Part shown: piece after piece, positions 26,349 to 35,655 of the stretch
Position numbering within the stretch: the first letter of the stretch is position 1
Layout: each line of letters starts with the position of its first letter
Source of the DNA: an uncultured Cellvibrio sp.
Lineage (GTDB): Bacteria; Pseudomonadota; Gammaproteobacteria; Pseudomonadales; Cellvibrionaceae
Assembly: GCA_946481095.1 (NCBI GenBank)
Contig: CAMLML010000044.1
Span: 1-36,022, forward strand
Reading direction: 5' to 3'
Length of the DNA: 36,022 nt
Notes under the pieces: generated by a model
The model's input: the letters and a program-made list of their open reading frames with translations, nothing else
Databases searched by the model: none
What the model was told of the DNA's origin: nothing
Made by a program: the position numbers and the translations under genes

Positions 26349-27641
26349 TTATTCCTGTTTTTGATTGAAAGGTGCGTACCAGCAAATCAGGAAAGAGGGG
26401 ATGGTGGCGACCATAACGAAAATAAAATACCCCATGTACCCCATGTTTTCTTGCAGGTATCCACTTATCATTCCGGTGAGCATCATGCATAGCCCCATCA
26501 ACGCTGTGCCAAATGCATAATGAGAAGTGGCGTATTTACCGGGAGCCAGTTGCTGCATCAAGTAAATCATAAAGCCAACCGAGCCAATCCCAAAAAAGAA
26601 TTGTTCGATTACAACACCGGAAGCAATTAAGAAATAATTTTCCGGCTGATAAATAGAAAGCACCAGAAAGGTAATGTTTGGAATATTGATTGCGCAACAC
26701 AGAGGAAACAATGCTTTCTTTAATCCTTTTTGAGCTACATAAAAACCGCCGATCAATGAACCAATAATCATGGCAATTAATCCAAAAACGGAATAGATGA
26801 GCCCAAACTCTTGATTACTTAATGCCAAACCGCCATTTTCAGGGGTATCTTTCATAAACAGCATGCTTGGTGCAAGTAAAAATCCGTAACTCAACCGGAA
26901 TAAAAATGCAAAAGCAATCATTAACCAAATATCTTTCTTTTGGAAAAAAGTGACGAATGCATCCAATAACACAGCGCCTGCTTGCTTAACGTTGGCAGGT
27001 GCGTTTTCAGAGCGAGAACCATCCGGCATATATTTCAAATGCCATGCCGCCATAAGCAACATAACAACGCCAAGTACAACGAATGCGATCTGCCAGGACT
27101 GCGTCCAGTTGTTACCGCTTACTAATGGATCATGGCCGAAAATATCCTCATGTAAAAAACCGGTCAGTATGACGAGCCCGCCAGTGATGGCTAATTTACC
27201 AAGATTCCAACTCAGGCTTTGCACGCCACAAAATTGCGCCTGTTGTTTTCCATCCAGTGATGTGACATACACGCCATCGCTTGTGATGTCCTGAACACTA
27301 CCAACAAATGATAACACCCAGAACAATACAATCATGGGTATAAAAAAACTGGGTAGATTTAAAATAAATGCGACACCAATAAAACCAATCCCTTGAATAA
27401 TCTGACATAAAAGCACAAAGAATTTTTTGGTCTTGTACATTTCCATAAATGCAGCAAATAACGGTTTTATGGTGTAAGCCAAACCGAGAGCACTGGCATA
27501 ACCGGCAGCTTCGGTATTACTCATGCCAAGGTTGCTAAACATGATTACCGATGCTGCTGTGAGAATGTTGTACGTCAGCGCCATCGTAAAATAACCCGTA
27601 GGCACCCAGAGTAAAGGATGTTTGATTTGAGGGGAGTTCAT
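26349..27641 (-). CDS. AmpG-like MFS transporter
   Basis: A 430-residue inner-membrane protein with about 12 hydrophobic segments. The N-terminal layout (LLWVPTGYFTMALTYNIL, then GYASALGLAYTIKPLFAAFM) and the SVQDITSDGVYVTSL segment resemble the AmpG/PAT family of muropeptide or acetyl-CoA carriers. AmpG imports anhydromuropeptides during wall recycling, but the substrate here is not proven and it may be a sugar. AAGG lies seven bases before the ATG. No ampC- or nag-like gene is adjacent. Confidence 0.8.
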   Translation of the reverse strand: MNSPQIKHPLLWVPTGYFTMALTYNILTAASVIMFSNLGMSNTEAAGYASALGLAYTIKPLFAAFMEMYKTKKFFVLLCQIIQGIGFIGVAFILNLPSFFIPMIVLFWVLSFVGSVQDITSDGVYVTSLDGKQQAQFCGVQSLSWNLGKLAITGGLVILTGFLHEDIFGHDPLVSGNNWTQSWQIAFVVLGVVMLLMAAWHLKYMPDGSRSENAPANVKQAGAVLLDAFVTFFQKKDIWLMIAFAFLFRLSYGFLLAPSMLFMKDTPENGGLALSNQEFGLIYSVFGLIAMIIGSLIGGFYVAQKGLKKALFPLCCAINIPNITFLVLSIYQPENYFLIASGVVIEQFFFGIGSVGFMIYLMQQLAPGKYATSHYAFGTALMGLCMMLTGMISGYLQENMGYMGYFIFVMVATIPSFLICWYAPFNQKQE

Positions 27642-27767
27642 GAAAATACCTTTGTTTTTTCGCTGTTGTTATTCGTGGTAAAGGTGATGCTTTATCAGCA
27701 GTCTTTTACTCACTGCCACTGGTTTTTATTTTTTGACCGAGTCCCTGAATTCAGTATTTGCTCTTTG

Positions 27768-27800
27768 ACAAAGACCAGCGCGGAAGCTGGTCTTTGTTTC
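27768..27800. terminator. Hairpin terminator between ppa and MFS gene
   Basis: ACAAAGACCAGC (27768-27779) pairs with GCTGGTCTTTGT (27786-27797). It ends ppa and separates it from the downstream MFS gene on the same strand. T content is moderate. Confidence 0.75.
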
Positions 27801-27826
27801 TCTCACTCAACCGAGCAATGGTCGGA

Positions 27827-28357
27827 TTATTTTTTTGATTTGTAAGTTTCAGCTGCGCGTAATATTTCAGCGCGAGCTTCTTCAACATCGCCCCAGCCTG
27901 CAACTTTTACCCACTTGCCTTTTTCCAGATCTTTGTAATGTTCAAAGAAATGTTCGATTTGTTTAATGGTAATTTCCGGCAAATCGCTGAGGTTTTTTAC
28001 TTTACTGTAAATAGTGGTCAGTTTGTCATGAGGAACGGCAACAATTTTGGCGTCCTCACCGGCTTCGTCGGTCATTTTTAAAACGCCCAGTGGACGACAA
28101 CGAATTACAGAGCCTGCTTGTACGGCTTGTGGAAAAATCACCAGCACGTCAGCGGCATCGCCATCGCCACAAAGTGTTTGTGGAATGTAACCATAGTTGC
28201 AGGGGTAGTGCATGGCTGTGCTTACAATACGATCAACAAACAAGCTGTTGCTGTCTTTATCAATTTCGTACTTGATACCGGAATTCATTGGAATTTCAAT
28301 TACAACATAAAAATCATCGGGCAAACTTTTGCCAGCAGGGACTAGATCAAGACTCAT
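27827..28357 (-). CDS. ppa: Inorganic pyrophosphatase
   Basis: A 176-residue family I pyrophosphatase (same length as E. coli Ppa) that hydrolyses PPi to two phosphates with Mg2+. Active-site elements: [36 protein letters not shown] (65-70), [12 protein letters not shown] and [15 protein letters not shown]. The family signature DxDPxD is DGDAAD here: the three aspartates are kept but the proline is replaced by alanine. The ATG at 28357 is chosen because AGGAA precedes it; the frame extends 30 codons upstream into non-homologous sequence. It lies 52 bases after the FHA gene on the same strand. Confidence 0.96.
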   Translation of the reverse strand: MSLDLVPAGKSLPDDFYVVIEIPMNSGIKYEIDKDSNSLFVDRIVSTAMHYPCNYGYIPQTLCGDGDAADVLVIFPQAVQAGSVIRCRPLGVLKMTDEAGEDAKIVAVPHDKLTTIYSKVKNLSDLPEITIKQIEHFFEHYKDLEKGKWVKVAGWGDVEEARAEILRAAETYKSKK

Positions 28358-28409
28358 GTTAATTTCCTGATAGGGTTCGTTAGGGGTTAATAAATTGAGG
28401 TGGCGAATA

Positions 28410-29240
28410 CTACCATAAGAGTGCAGTTGCAATAATGCCAGCAGCAATGATTAGTAAGCCTATGACCATAAACTGTTGTTTCTTTTGTTCATTGTACGTG
28501 GGTTCAACCCGGTTTCCCGGTGAGGTGGGGCGGGTTTTCCAGCGTTTTGGATCCTTGCTGATCTTCTTTCGTTCGATAGGGCGAACCATTTCTTCTGCCG
28601 GTTTGCGCAAACGGGTTTTCAGTTCATTTAATTCAGGAGCAACAATTCGAAAGTTGTAAACATCCAGGCGCAATCTGTCGCCATTGCCGGCGGTCGCTGT
28701 GTCGATTTTCATTTCATTGAGAAATGTCCCATTGGCTGATTTCAAATCCTTTATTCTTAATGCATTGCCATCAACGCGAATTTCCAGATGTCGGCGAGAG
28801 AGATGTGAACCGGGTATGACAATATCGCACTTCTCGTCGCGCCCGAGTATTACGGGGTTATCCGGTGAGATAATAAAATGTTTGCCGGACAACCAACTGC
28901 TTTCAGAAACCAGACGCCAAGGGCCAGTTAAGGGGGATGAAGGTTTGTCGGTTGCAGCGCGCGGATCCAACACAATAATTTCAGTATTGCCAAATCGAAT
29001 CATATCGCCCGGCAGAACTTCTTTTTGGGTAACCCGGCGACCATTAACAAAACTACCCGTGCTGCTGTTGTTATCTCTAAGAAAGTATTTATTGTTTTCC
29101 TGAACTAATTTTGCGTGAACCGGGTCTATCCCCGGCTCGGCTAATACCAGATGATTTTCTGCGGCACTGCCAATGTGATAGCGCTTTTCAACAACCCAAA
29201 GAGCTGGGTGTCGATTATCCTTGAAGTGGAGTTTCAGCAT
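28410..29240 (-). CDS. Double FHA-domain protein with C-terminal membrane helix
   Basis: A 276-residue protein. FHA domain 1 is about 20-92 ([25 protein letters not shown]); domain 2 is about 130-198 ([34 protein letters not shown]). FHA domains bind phosphothreonine peptides; the second has the classical GR-SRRH-NGT residues, while the first has GS in place of GR and a weaker binding set. A basic linker (about 205-250) and a C-terminal helix (256-276) anchor it in the membrane with FHA domains in the cytoplasm. No Ser/Thr kinase or type VI gene is adjacent. Confidence 0.88.
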   Translation of the reverse strand: MLKLHFKDNRHPALWVVEKRYHIGSAAENHLVLAEPGIDPVHAKLVQENNKYFLRDNNSSTGSFVNGRRVTQKEVLPGDMIRFGNTEIIVLDPRAATDKPSSPLTGPWRLVSESSWLSGKHFIISPDNPVILGRDEKCDIVIPGSHLSRRHLEIRVDGNALRIKDLKSANGTFLNEMKIDTATAGNGDRLRLDVYNFRIVAPELNELKTRLRKPAEEMVRPIERKKISKDPKRWKTRPTSPGNRVEPTYNEQKKQQFMVIGLLIIAAGIIATALLW

Positions 29241-29440
29241 GGATAATTCCTGTAAAGCGCGTTATCTAATGAAGTGGTTAATTGTGACTGCCATTTATGG
29301 TCACTTACTGACGCAGACGGGAATTGTATTCAGTTCTATTGGTTTAAGTCCAGAGTCTCAACTGGCATAATGCGCGAGCTGTTAAATGGCGCTCGTTATT
29401 CATCGAATGCCCAAGGAAATATCAACCTCAGGTTAATTTC

Positions 29441-32008
29441 ATGTCCCGATTTATTTATCGTCTTTATTTGTCCAGTGTTATCAATCGACCATTTCATGTT
29501 ATTACCACAATCCTGATTTTGACCTTGATTGCGGCATTTGGTATGACCAATTTTAAATTGGATGCATCAGCGGATTCATTGACATTGGAACATGATAATT
29601 CGATAGATTATTACCGCGAAATTTCCAAACGTTACCAAACTGGCGATATTTTGGTGCTGACTTATACGCCCAAGGTGGATATGTTTTCGCCGGAATCCAT
29701 TTCAACCTTAACGCAACTGCGCGACGAACTGGCAAAAGTTGAAGGAGTTGCCAGTGTTTATTCCCTGTTGGATGTGCCTCTGCTTTACAGCCCCATGCGC
29801 CCATTGGCGGAAGTGAAAGAATCGCCACGAAATTTATTATCACCTGGCGTGGATTTTAATTTGGCAAAACAGGAATTTTTAACCAGTCCTGTGTATCGCG
29901 ATACCTTATTAAGTCCGGATGGAAAAACATCGGCCATTTTGTTGAATTTGAAAGTTAATAATCAGTATATCGAAATGGCGCGTCATCGCGATGCCTTGCG
30001 TGAAAAGCGTGATACTCAAGGCTTAAGCAAAGCAGAAGAAGTAGAACTGAAGCAAGTTGCTGCCGAATTTTTGGCTTATCGCACGGCCGTTGCTGCAGAC
30101 GATTCCGCAAGAGTGGAAATTGTACGGGGAATTGCCAAGCGTTATCAGGATAGGGCGCAAATTTTTCTTGGCGGCGTGACCATGATCACCAGCGATATGG
30201 TGACTTATATTAAAAGTGATTTGGTGGTTTTTGGCGCGGCACTTTTAGGTTTTATCGTGTTTATGCTGGTAATTCTGTTTCGCCAGTGGCGATTCGTAGT
30301 TTTGCCTTTGGCGACATGTTTGCTCTCCGTGATTTTAATGGTGGGTTGGTTAAGCTGGATTGATTGGCGCATGACCGTCATTTCGTCCAACTTTGTTGCA
30401 CTGCTATTAATTATGGTATTTGCGTTTACCATTTATATTGTGGTGCGTTATCGCGAAATCCATGCGGCTGACCCTGAGTTGGATCAAGCCGATATTGTTC
30501 TTGAAACAGTGCGCAATATGGTTATTCCCTGTTTATATTCTGCATTAACAACCATAGTGGCTTTTTTGTCGCTCATTATGAGCGGTATTCGTCCGGTAAT
30601 TGATTTTGGTTGGATGATGACTATTGGTTTGGTCGTTGGATTTATTATGACCTTTATGGTGTTGCCTGCTGGCTTAATGATGCTGCCAAAAGGCCAGCCA
30701 AAAGATAAAGGTGATAATTCAGCGGCATTAACTTTAGTGTTTTCTCGCCTTGCACAATTTCATGGCGGAAAAATTTTATTGGTTAGTCTGGTGGTAGTGG
30801 CAACCAGTATTTGGGGTATTACCAAACTGGAAGTTGAAAATCGTTTTGTGGATTATTTTAAATCCGATAGTGAAATTCATCAGGGCCTGAGTGTGATTGA
30901 TAAACAACTGGGCGGAACAGTTGCGCTGGATATTATTCTGGATGCGGACAAGTCAGAGTCAGCCGCCACAGACTCAACCTCCGAGGCTTCAACAGAATCT
31001 ACCGCTGAAGCAGAATCTGCCGCAACTGAAGAATTCGGGTTTGATGATTTATCGGGAGATCCTTTTGCTGATGAAACGGGTGATGCGTTCGCCGATGGTG
31101 AAGCACCTGCAAACCAAAGTTATTGGTACAGTGTCAGCGGCTTGGATCAAATCAAGCAACTGCATGATTATCTGGAAACTTTACCGGAAGTCGGCAAAGT
31201 GAATTCTCTGGCAATTGCCTATCAATTAGCGAACGACATCAATAAAGGAAAATTGAATGAATTCGAATTGAATGTGATGCGCAATATGCTGTCGGATGAA
31301 ATCAAAAAATTTATGATTAACCCGTATCTTTCCGATGAAAATCAGCAAACCCGTATTTCATTGCGTGTGATTGAAACTACACCTGATTTAAAACGTGCTG
31401 AACTGGTGAAAAAAATTCACGATTACGCTATCAATCAGGTGGGATTAAAAGAAGAGCAGGTTCATTTCACCGGCATGTTGATACTTTACAACAATATGCT
31501 GGAGAGCTTATTTAAATCACAAATTGCAACTATAGGTGTAGTGTTTGTTTCCATTATGTTGATGATCATAGTGTTATTCCGATCTTTTAAAATTGCCCTC
31601 ATTTCTATACTGCCGAATATTATGGCTGCCAGTGCGGTTCTGGGTGCTATGGGGCTTGTGGGAATTCCTATGGACATGATGACCACCACCATTGCTGCAA
31701 TTGTGGTGGGTGTGGGTGTGGATCAGGCGATTCAATATTTTTACCGTTATCGTGAAGAGTTTGCGATAGATAAAAATTACATCAAGGCTATGCACCGGTC
31801 ACATGCGTCAATTGGTCGCGCTATGTATTACACATCAGCCACTATAGTGGTCGGATTTTCCATTTTGATGTTGTCGGAATTTATTCCATCCATTTATTTT
31901 GGTGTGCTTACTGCATTTGCGATGTTTATGGCAATTGTAGGTAGCCTTACTCTCTTGCCGAAATTAATTTTGATGATGAAACCTTTTGGGCCGGAAGGGA
32001 ATATTTGA
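29441..32008 (+). CDS. RND/MMPL-superfamily transporter
   Basis: An 855-residue inner-membrane protein in two halves, each with one helix, a large periplasmic domain and a bundle of five helices. First bundle about 255-415; second from about 690. A conserved segment near 757 is GVGVDQAIQYFYRYREE. Family members export lipids, hopanoids or drugs by proton flow. Residues about 505-557 in the second periplasmic domain are a Ser/Thr/Glu/Ala-rich acidic insertion. No membrane-fusion or outer-membrane partner adjoins it. The substrate is unknown; the best comparison is the MMPL/HpnN-like group. Confidence 0.9.
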   Translation: MSRFIYRLYLSSVINRPFHVITTILILTLIAAFGMTNFKLDASADSLTLEHDNSIDYYREISKRYQTGDILVLTYTPKVDMFSPESISTLTQLRDELAKVEGVASVYSLLDVPLLYSPMRPLAEVKESPRNLLSPGVDFNLAKQEFLTSPVYRDTLLSPDGKTSAILLNLKVNNQYIEMARHRDALREKRDTQGLSKAEEVELKQVAAEFLAYRTAVAADDSARVEIVRGIAKRYQDRAQIFLGGVTMITSDMVTYIKSDLVVFGAALLGFIVFMLVILFRQWRFVVLPLATCLLSVILMVGWLSWIDWRMTVISSNFVALLLIMVFAFTIYIVVRYREIHAADPELDQADIVLETVRNMVIPCLYSALTTIVAFLSLIMSGIRPVIDFGWMMTIGLVVGFIMTFMVLPAGLMMLPKGQPKDKGDNSAALTLVFSRLAQFHGGKILLVSLVVVATSIWGITKLEVENRFVDYFKSDSEIHQGLSVIDKQLGGTVALDIILDADKSESAATDSTSEASTESTAEAESAATEEFGFDDLSGDPFADETGDAFADGEAPANQSYWYSVSGLDQIKQLHDYLETLPEVGKVNSLAIAYQLANDINKGKLNEFELNVMRNMLSDEIKKFMINPYLSDENQQTRISLRVIETTPDLKRAELVKKIHDYAINQVGLKEEQVHFTGMLILYNNMLESLFKSQIATIGVVFVSIMLMIIVLFRSFKIALISILPNIMAASAVLGAMGLVGIPMDMMTTTIAAIVVGVGVDQAIQYFYRYREEFAIDKNYIKAMHRSHASIGRAMYYTSATIVVGFSILMLSEFIPSIYFGVLTAFAMFMAIVGSLTLLPKLILMMKPFGPEGNI

Positions 32009-32027
32009 TCGCTGTTGTTTTGAGCAT

Positions 32028-32066
32028 AAAAAAATGCCCCGTTAATGAACGGGGCATTTCATTTTT
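32028..32066. terminator. Bidirectional terminator
   Basis: AAATGCCCCGTT (32032-32043) pairs with AACGGGGCATTT (32048-32059), with A and T tracts. It ends the RND gene and the convergent lipoprotein gene. Confidence 0.92.
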
Positions 32067-32075
32067 AATACCAGC

Positions 32076-32990
32076 TTATGGAATTAGTTCCAGTCGTACA
32101 TTATCAAAGTAGTAAGCATCTGCATTGGTGCCTACAGGTCGATTCAAGCCAATACTGATTTCCAGTGCGCCTGTTATTGCAGCTCCCTTGGTGGCATCTG
32201 GTGTAAAAGTGTAGGTTTTCCACACATCTACATCATTCCAGATAGTTGCTATTTTAGTTTGGTACGCTGGGTTAGTGTCTACAAGTGCGCTGCTTAATGT
32301 GGTGCCCGCCATAAAAATAAAGTCTTTGTAATAGTTGTCGGGCTCCTCTGTTAATCCCAAAGTACTACGAGGGAAATAAGCATCGACTTTGAGTTGGTAA
32401 TTAGCTAATGTTTTACCTGCAGGAAGAATAAAGCTGAATTTTGGGCCTGCATTATAATTTGCGACAGTATTCCTCAGCACATTGGTAGAGCTGCCATTAG
32501 CAGGTAATCCTGTAACGGATGAAATAGCTATCACCGTTGGAGTTACATCGCCAGGGTTCCAGCTGGTAATACCGTAAGTTGATCCCACAGAATCCAATTC
32601 AAAATCAATAGCCAATATTGAATTTCCTGCGGAGCTACTTGCTTCTGAAGAACTACTTGATTCTGAGGATGAGCTTGAGCTGCTTGATTCTGAAGATGAA
32701 CTCGAGCTGCTTGATTCTGAGGATGAACTTGATATTGAAGAGCTTACTGCAGTAGAGGAACTCACTGCGGTAGAGGAACTCACTGCGGTAGAAGAACTCA
32801 CTACGGTGGAAGAACTCACTGCAGTAGAAGAACTCACGGCGGTAGAAGAACTCACTGCTGTGGAAGAGCTCACAGCGGTAGAAGAACTTACTACAGCAGA
32901 AGAGTTGGAGTTGTTGTTATTACTGTTACTGCCTCCACAAGCGGACAACATAGTCGTTATGGCCAGGCAAAGGCCTATATGTTTAAGCAT
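32076..32990 (-). CDS. Serine-repeat lipoprotein with C-terminal beta domain
   Basis: A 304-residue lipoprotein with the lipobox LSAC (Cys18). Residues about 25-125 are an Asn/Ser-rich linker with about nine STAVSS-like repeats and then ESSSSSS stretches. The C-terminal domain (about 128-304) looks like a beta-sandwich, beginning with AIDFELDSVGSTYG and ending in AYYFDNVRLELIP, as in carbohydrate-binding modules or exported polysaccharide-related proteins. Such poly-Ser linkers are common in Cellvibrio-type surface enzymes. No catalytic domain is present. GGAG precedes the ATG. Confidence 0.85.
   Translation of the reverse strand: MLKHIGLCLAITTMLSACGGSNSNNNNSNSSAVVSSSTAVSSSTAVSSSTAVSSSTAVSSSTVVSSSTAVSSSTAVSSSTAVSSSISSSSSESSSSSSSSESSSSSSSSESSSSSEASSSAGNSILAIDFELDSVGSTYGITSWNPGDVTPTVIAISSVTGLPANGSSTNVLRNTVANYNAGPKFSFILPAGKTLANYQLKVDAYFPRSTLGLTEEPDNYYKDFIFMAGTTLSSALVDTNPAYQTKIATIWNDVDVWKTYTFTPDATKGAAITGALEISIGLNRPVGTNADAYYFDNVRLELIP
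32743..32904. repeat. 18-bp tandem repeat in the lipoprotein gene
   Basis: Nine imperfect 18-bp units, each encoding six residues of (V/A)SSST type on the minus strand. Copy-number change would keep the frame and only change linker length. Confidence 0.92.
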
Positions 32991-33161
32991 GATATGACTC
33001 CGGAACGGTTAAAGTTTTTATCGTTTATTTGGTTAAAACTCGTTTTGAGCAACTGAGCGACACCTGAACTTGTGTACAGGTGCACAAGAGAAGATAGCAC
33101 ATAAAATCAAAATGACTATATTAGTGCCAGAAATGATCTGAAAAAGGAGGGTGATATGCGA

Positions 33162-34229
33162 TTACCACCCCATTAAAGGCCGAATTTGCCCAATAAGTTT
33201 GGTTGCCATAAGTGCATGTTGTTCTTTGGTTGGGTGCCCATCACTGGCATCGCCAGGATGATAGTCGGATTGCCTTTGGTGTACTTTGGGGTCGTTTACA
33301 CGCTTAATAACTTCAGCGAGATAACCCACCAAAGCGGCTTTTTTTTCTCCACTCAGTATTGAGCCTTCAATCAGGATAATCTGCGCCTGAGGGTGATTTG
33401 CTCTCAATTTATGGATGAGTTTTACGTAAGTCGATATATAGGTTTCACGGTCAGGAATGCCGGGGTTAAAGTCGTTGGTGCCGATTGCGCTGACAATTAA
33501 ATCCGGTTGGAATTGCGTGTGATCCCACTTCAAATTGATGTCATTGTCACCGACAGCGTATTCATAAAAATCCGGTAAGTTTTGTTCATCCGTTTTTCCA
33601 TTCCAACTGCGAATTAATCCACGCCCACCCCAACAAACCAGATGTACTTGTGCATTCAAGGCTTCAGCTGTCAGCAATCCATAAGACTCACGTGCATTCC
33701 ACCAGCCGGTATGCTTTTGTTCCCCGGCAACACGATCAATCGCCTCGCCGCAGGTGACTGAGTCACCCAGTACCAGCATTTTGCGTTTAGGTAATTGGGA
33801 GGCTGATAAAAATCTTTTCCCTTTTAGCGAGAACTCTGTGAGCGTGATATTGCCATGCCAATTTTCAGAGCGATGCGTGAGTCGTACTTTATGTTTTCCG
33901 GATTCTGTAAAAGAAAATAATTCAACATCCTGTAATTGATTGCCAATTTTTATGGCTTTTGCAGGTTGATCATCCACTGTCACGTCAATCCAGGAGTTTC
34001 CGTTATTACTTTTGATTCCAACTGTCAGTTGCGCGCCTTCCGCTTCCAGAAAAAAACTAACGCCGGGAAATCCCATTAATACACTTTTGTCCGGGTTGGT
34101 GTGAGTGCGACCCATGATGTTGATGCGGGAATCGCTGGCGGGAATTTGAATCACTTGTGCAGTCTCATTGTGTAGTTGCTGACAGGCAGTTAATAACAGA
34201 ATGCTGATGAGTTGGATAAATTTTTTCAT
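33162..34229 (-). CDS. CE2-family carbohydrate (acetylxylan) esterase, lipoprotein
   Basis: A 355-residue enzyme likely to remove acetyl groups from xylan or mannan. The lipobox LTAC (Cys16) places it on a membrane. Residues about 25-140 look like the jelly-roll N-terminal domain of CE2. The SGNH domain follows: nucleophile Ser157 in LVLGDSVTCGE, block III GTND at 250-253 and catalytic His332 in SDGHPT. The CWGGRGLIRSWNG segment is also CE2-typical. It is followed closely by another SGNH gene on the same strand, separated by 117 bases. Family assignment is good; the exact substrate is inferred. Confidence 0.88.
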   Translation of the reverse strand: MKKFIQLISILLLTACQQLHNETAQVIQIPASDSRINIMGRTHTNPDKSVLMGFPGVSFFLEAEGAQLTVGIKSNNGNSWIDVTVDDQPAKAIKIGNQLQDVELFSFTESGKHKVRLTHRSENWHGNITLTEFSLKGKRFLSASQLPKRKMLVLGDSVTCGEAIDRVAGEQKHTGWWNARESYGLLTAEALNAQVHLVCWGGRGLIRSWNGKTDEQNLPDFYEYAVGDNDINLKWDHTQFQPDLIVSAIGTNDFNPGIPDRETYISTYVKLIHKLRANHPQAQIILIEGSILSGEKKAALVGYLAEVIKRVNDPKVHQRQSDYHPGDASDGHPTKEQHALMATKLIGQIRPLMGW

Positions 34230-34304
34230 GATGAGTTATCTTTTTAATTTGAGATTTTTTACCCCTTCGCAAAGTGTAGATGTAATTCTTGCGAATATCA
34301 GTTC

Positions 34305-34325
34305 CCTCCCCTTGCCAAGGGGAGG
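34305..34325. repeat. Intergenic palindromic element
   Basis: CCTCCCCTT (34305-34313) and AAGGGGAGG (34317-34325) form a 9-bp inverted repeat with GCC in the loop, followed by TTAGGGTGAG. It resembles a palindromic intergenic repeat seen in many proteobacterial genomes. It lies between the two SGNH hydrolase genes. Confidence 0.6.
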
Positions 34326-34346
34326 TTAGGGTGAGATTTGTAATGC

Positions 34347-35069
34347 TTACTTCATCAATTCCAAAATATCCGGCGTCATAGCATCCGCCCAAACTTGATA
34401 GCCTTTCGTGGTTGGGTGTAAAAAATCCGCCATAATGTCCGGTGAAATACTACCGTCTTTTTGTAGCATCAATTTGCTGTAATCTTTGAAAAAAACTTTT
34501 TTATTGTCGCCCAATTTTGCGATTAGCTTGTTAAGCGCCTGAACTTGCTTTCGCTTGGGTGAATTTACAGCTTGCTCAAATGGAAATACAGCGTTGAGTA
34601 ATATTTTGCTGTTGGGCCATGCCAGTTGTAATTGATTAACTACTTTTGTTACACCTGCAGCGACTTGCTCGGGTGATTCATTCAGGTGACCAAAATTATT
34701 CACACCAATTAATAAAACAATTAATTTTGGTTGGATGTTACCTATTGCGCCATGTTGCAAACGCCATAGCAGATTGCCGGTGTGATCGCCACCAATGCCA
34801 AAGTTGGCCGCTTTTAATGGCGCAAAATTTTGTTGCCAGATATTCCAGTCCCAACCCGCAGTAATCGAATCGCCTGCAAACAACAGATCCACAGTGTCAT
34901 ATTGCGCAACTATAGTGTCTTCTGCATGCATCTTGTCCCAGGCTGAAACTGACATCCATGAAAATTCTATTGTTCGTTTCGATGGTACTACGCCCGATGT
35001 GGAGTTATCCGCAAAGACGCTGCATGAGATAAACAGCATTGTAATCAGTAAGTGACCGAGCTTATTCAT
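34347..35069 (-). CDS. Exported SGNH/GDSL hydrolase
   Basis: A 240-residue esterase. Signal peptide 1-20 ends FISCSVFA before DNST. The catalytic serine is Ser68 in LFAGDSITAGW. Block II glycine is in FGIGGDHTGN, block III reads GVNN (122-125) in place of GxND, and the Asp-His pair is D215-FL-H218 in ADFLHPTTKGY. It resembles PAF-acetylhydrolase-like bacterial esterases, often used on acetylated sugars. It is upstream of the CE2 gene on the same strand, so both may act on the same polysaccharide. Substrate unknown. Confidence 0.88.
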   Translation of the reverse strand: MNKLGHLLITMLFISCSVFADNSTSGVVPSKRTIEFSWMSVSAWDKMHAEDTIVAQYDTVDLLFAGDSITAGWDWNIWQQNFAPLKAANFGIGGDHTGNLLWRLQHGAIGNIQPKLIVLLIGVNNFGHLNESPEQVAAGVTKVVNQLQLAWPNSKILLNAVFPFEQAVNSPKRKQVQALNKLIAKLGDNKKVFFKDYSKLMLQKDGSISPDIMADFLHPTTKGYQVWADAMTPDILELMK

Positions 35070-35204
35070 AATTTATTCCCGTGAGGATTAAGGTTTGGGT
35101 GTTTGCCTGAATGATTATGACCAAAACAGAAAAAATATAAAGCATCAGGTCATTTTTTAACGATACTATTCGGCTTTTGTATTCTTGTTATTCGGAGGCA
35201 GATG

Positions 35205-35579
35205 ATGAATGCATCTGTGCATCAATATTTAATGTTATTGCCCGAGGCGGAATTGCAGCATCCTTTTGGCGCGGGTATTGACGTATATAAAATTCAGGGA
35301 AAAATTTTTGCCATCTATTTCAACGATAAAGATGGCGAAGGTATAAATTTAAAATGCGATCCTGTTTTGGCGGAGCAACTACGCTCAGTTTTTGATGAAG
35401 TTAAGCCCGGGTATCATATGAATAAAAAACATTGGAATACTTTGGATTTAACCGGAACGCTGCCAATCAGTGAAGTGTTTCGCCAGATAGATCATTCTTA
35501 TGATCTGGTAGTCAAAAAATTACCTAAAGCAACCAAACAACGTTTGCGAATTTTGTATGAACGACTGTCCTGGTTGTGA
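35205..35579 (+). CDS. MmcQ/YjbR-family protein
   Basis: About 124 residues, the usual length for this family. Signature segments: HPFGAGIDVYKIQGKIFAI, LKCDPVLAEQLRSVFDEV, PGYHMNKKHWNTLDL and SYDLVVKKLPKATKQ. Members fold like the C-terminal DNA-binding domain of some MotA-type factors, but their function is not known. GGAGG lies six bases before the ATG at 35205, which fits better than the adjacent ATG at 35202. Its neighbours have no evident link. Confidence 0.9.
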   Translation: MNASVHQYLMLLPEAELQHPFGAGIDVYKIQGKIFAIYFNDKDGEGINLKCDPVLAEQLRSVFDEVKPGYHMNKKHWNTLDLTGTLPISEVFRQIDHSYDLVVKKLPKATKQRLRILYERLSWL

Positions 35580-35625
35580 GAATGTTTGGCGGGGCTTTTT
35601 AAACCCTTGGTTTGGCTGGTTTTGG

Positions 35626-35655
35626 TTGCAATATGGCCTGAGCTTGGCATACAAT
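35626..35655 (+). promoter_or_regulatory. Probable promoter of rplU
   Basis: TTGCAA (35626-35631) and TACAAT (35650-35655) are 18 bases apart. The leader to the rplU ATG is about 90 nt and may form an L21-type leader structure; I cannot confirm this by eye. Confidence 0.5.

Noticed and set aside
29274..29516. 80-codon plus-strand frame before the RND gene
   Set aside because: It overlaps the RND start in another frame and has no recognisable features.
32743..32904. CRISPR-like array of short repeats
   Set aside because: Units are contiguous 18-bp coding repeats with no spacers and encode a Ser-rich linker.
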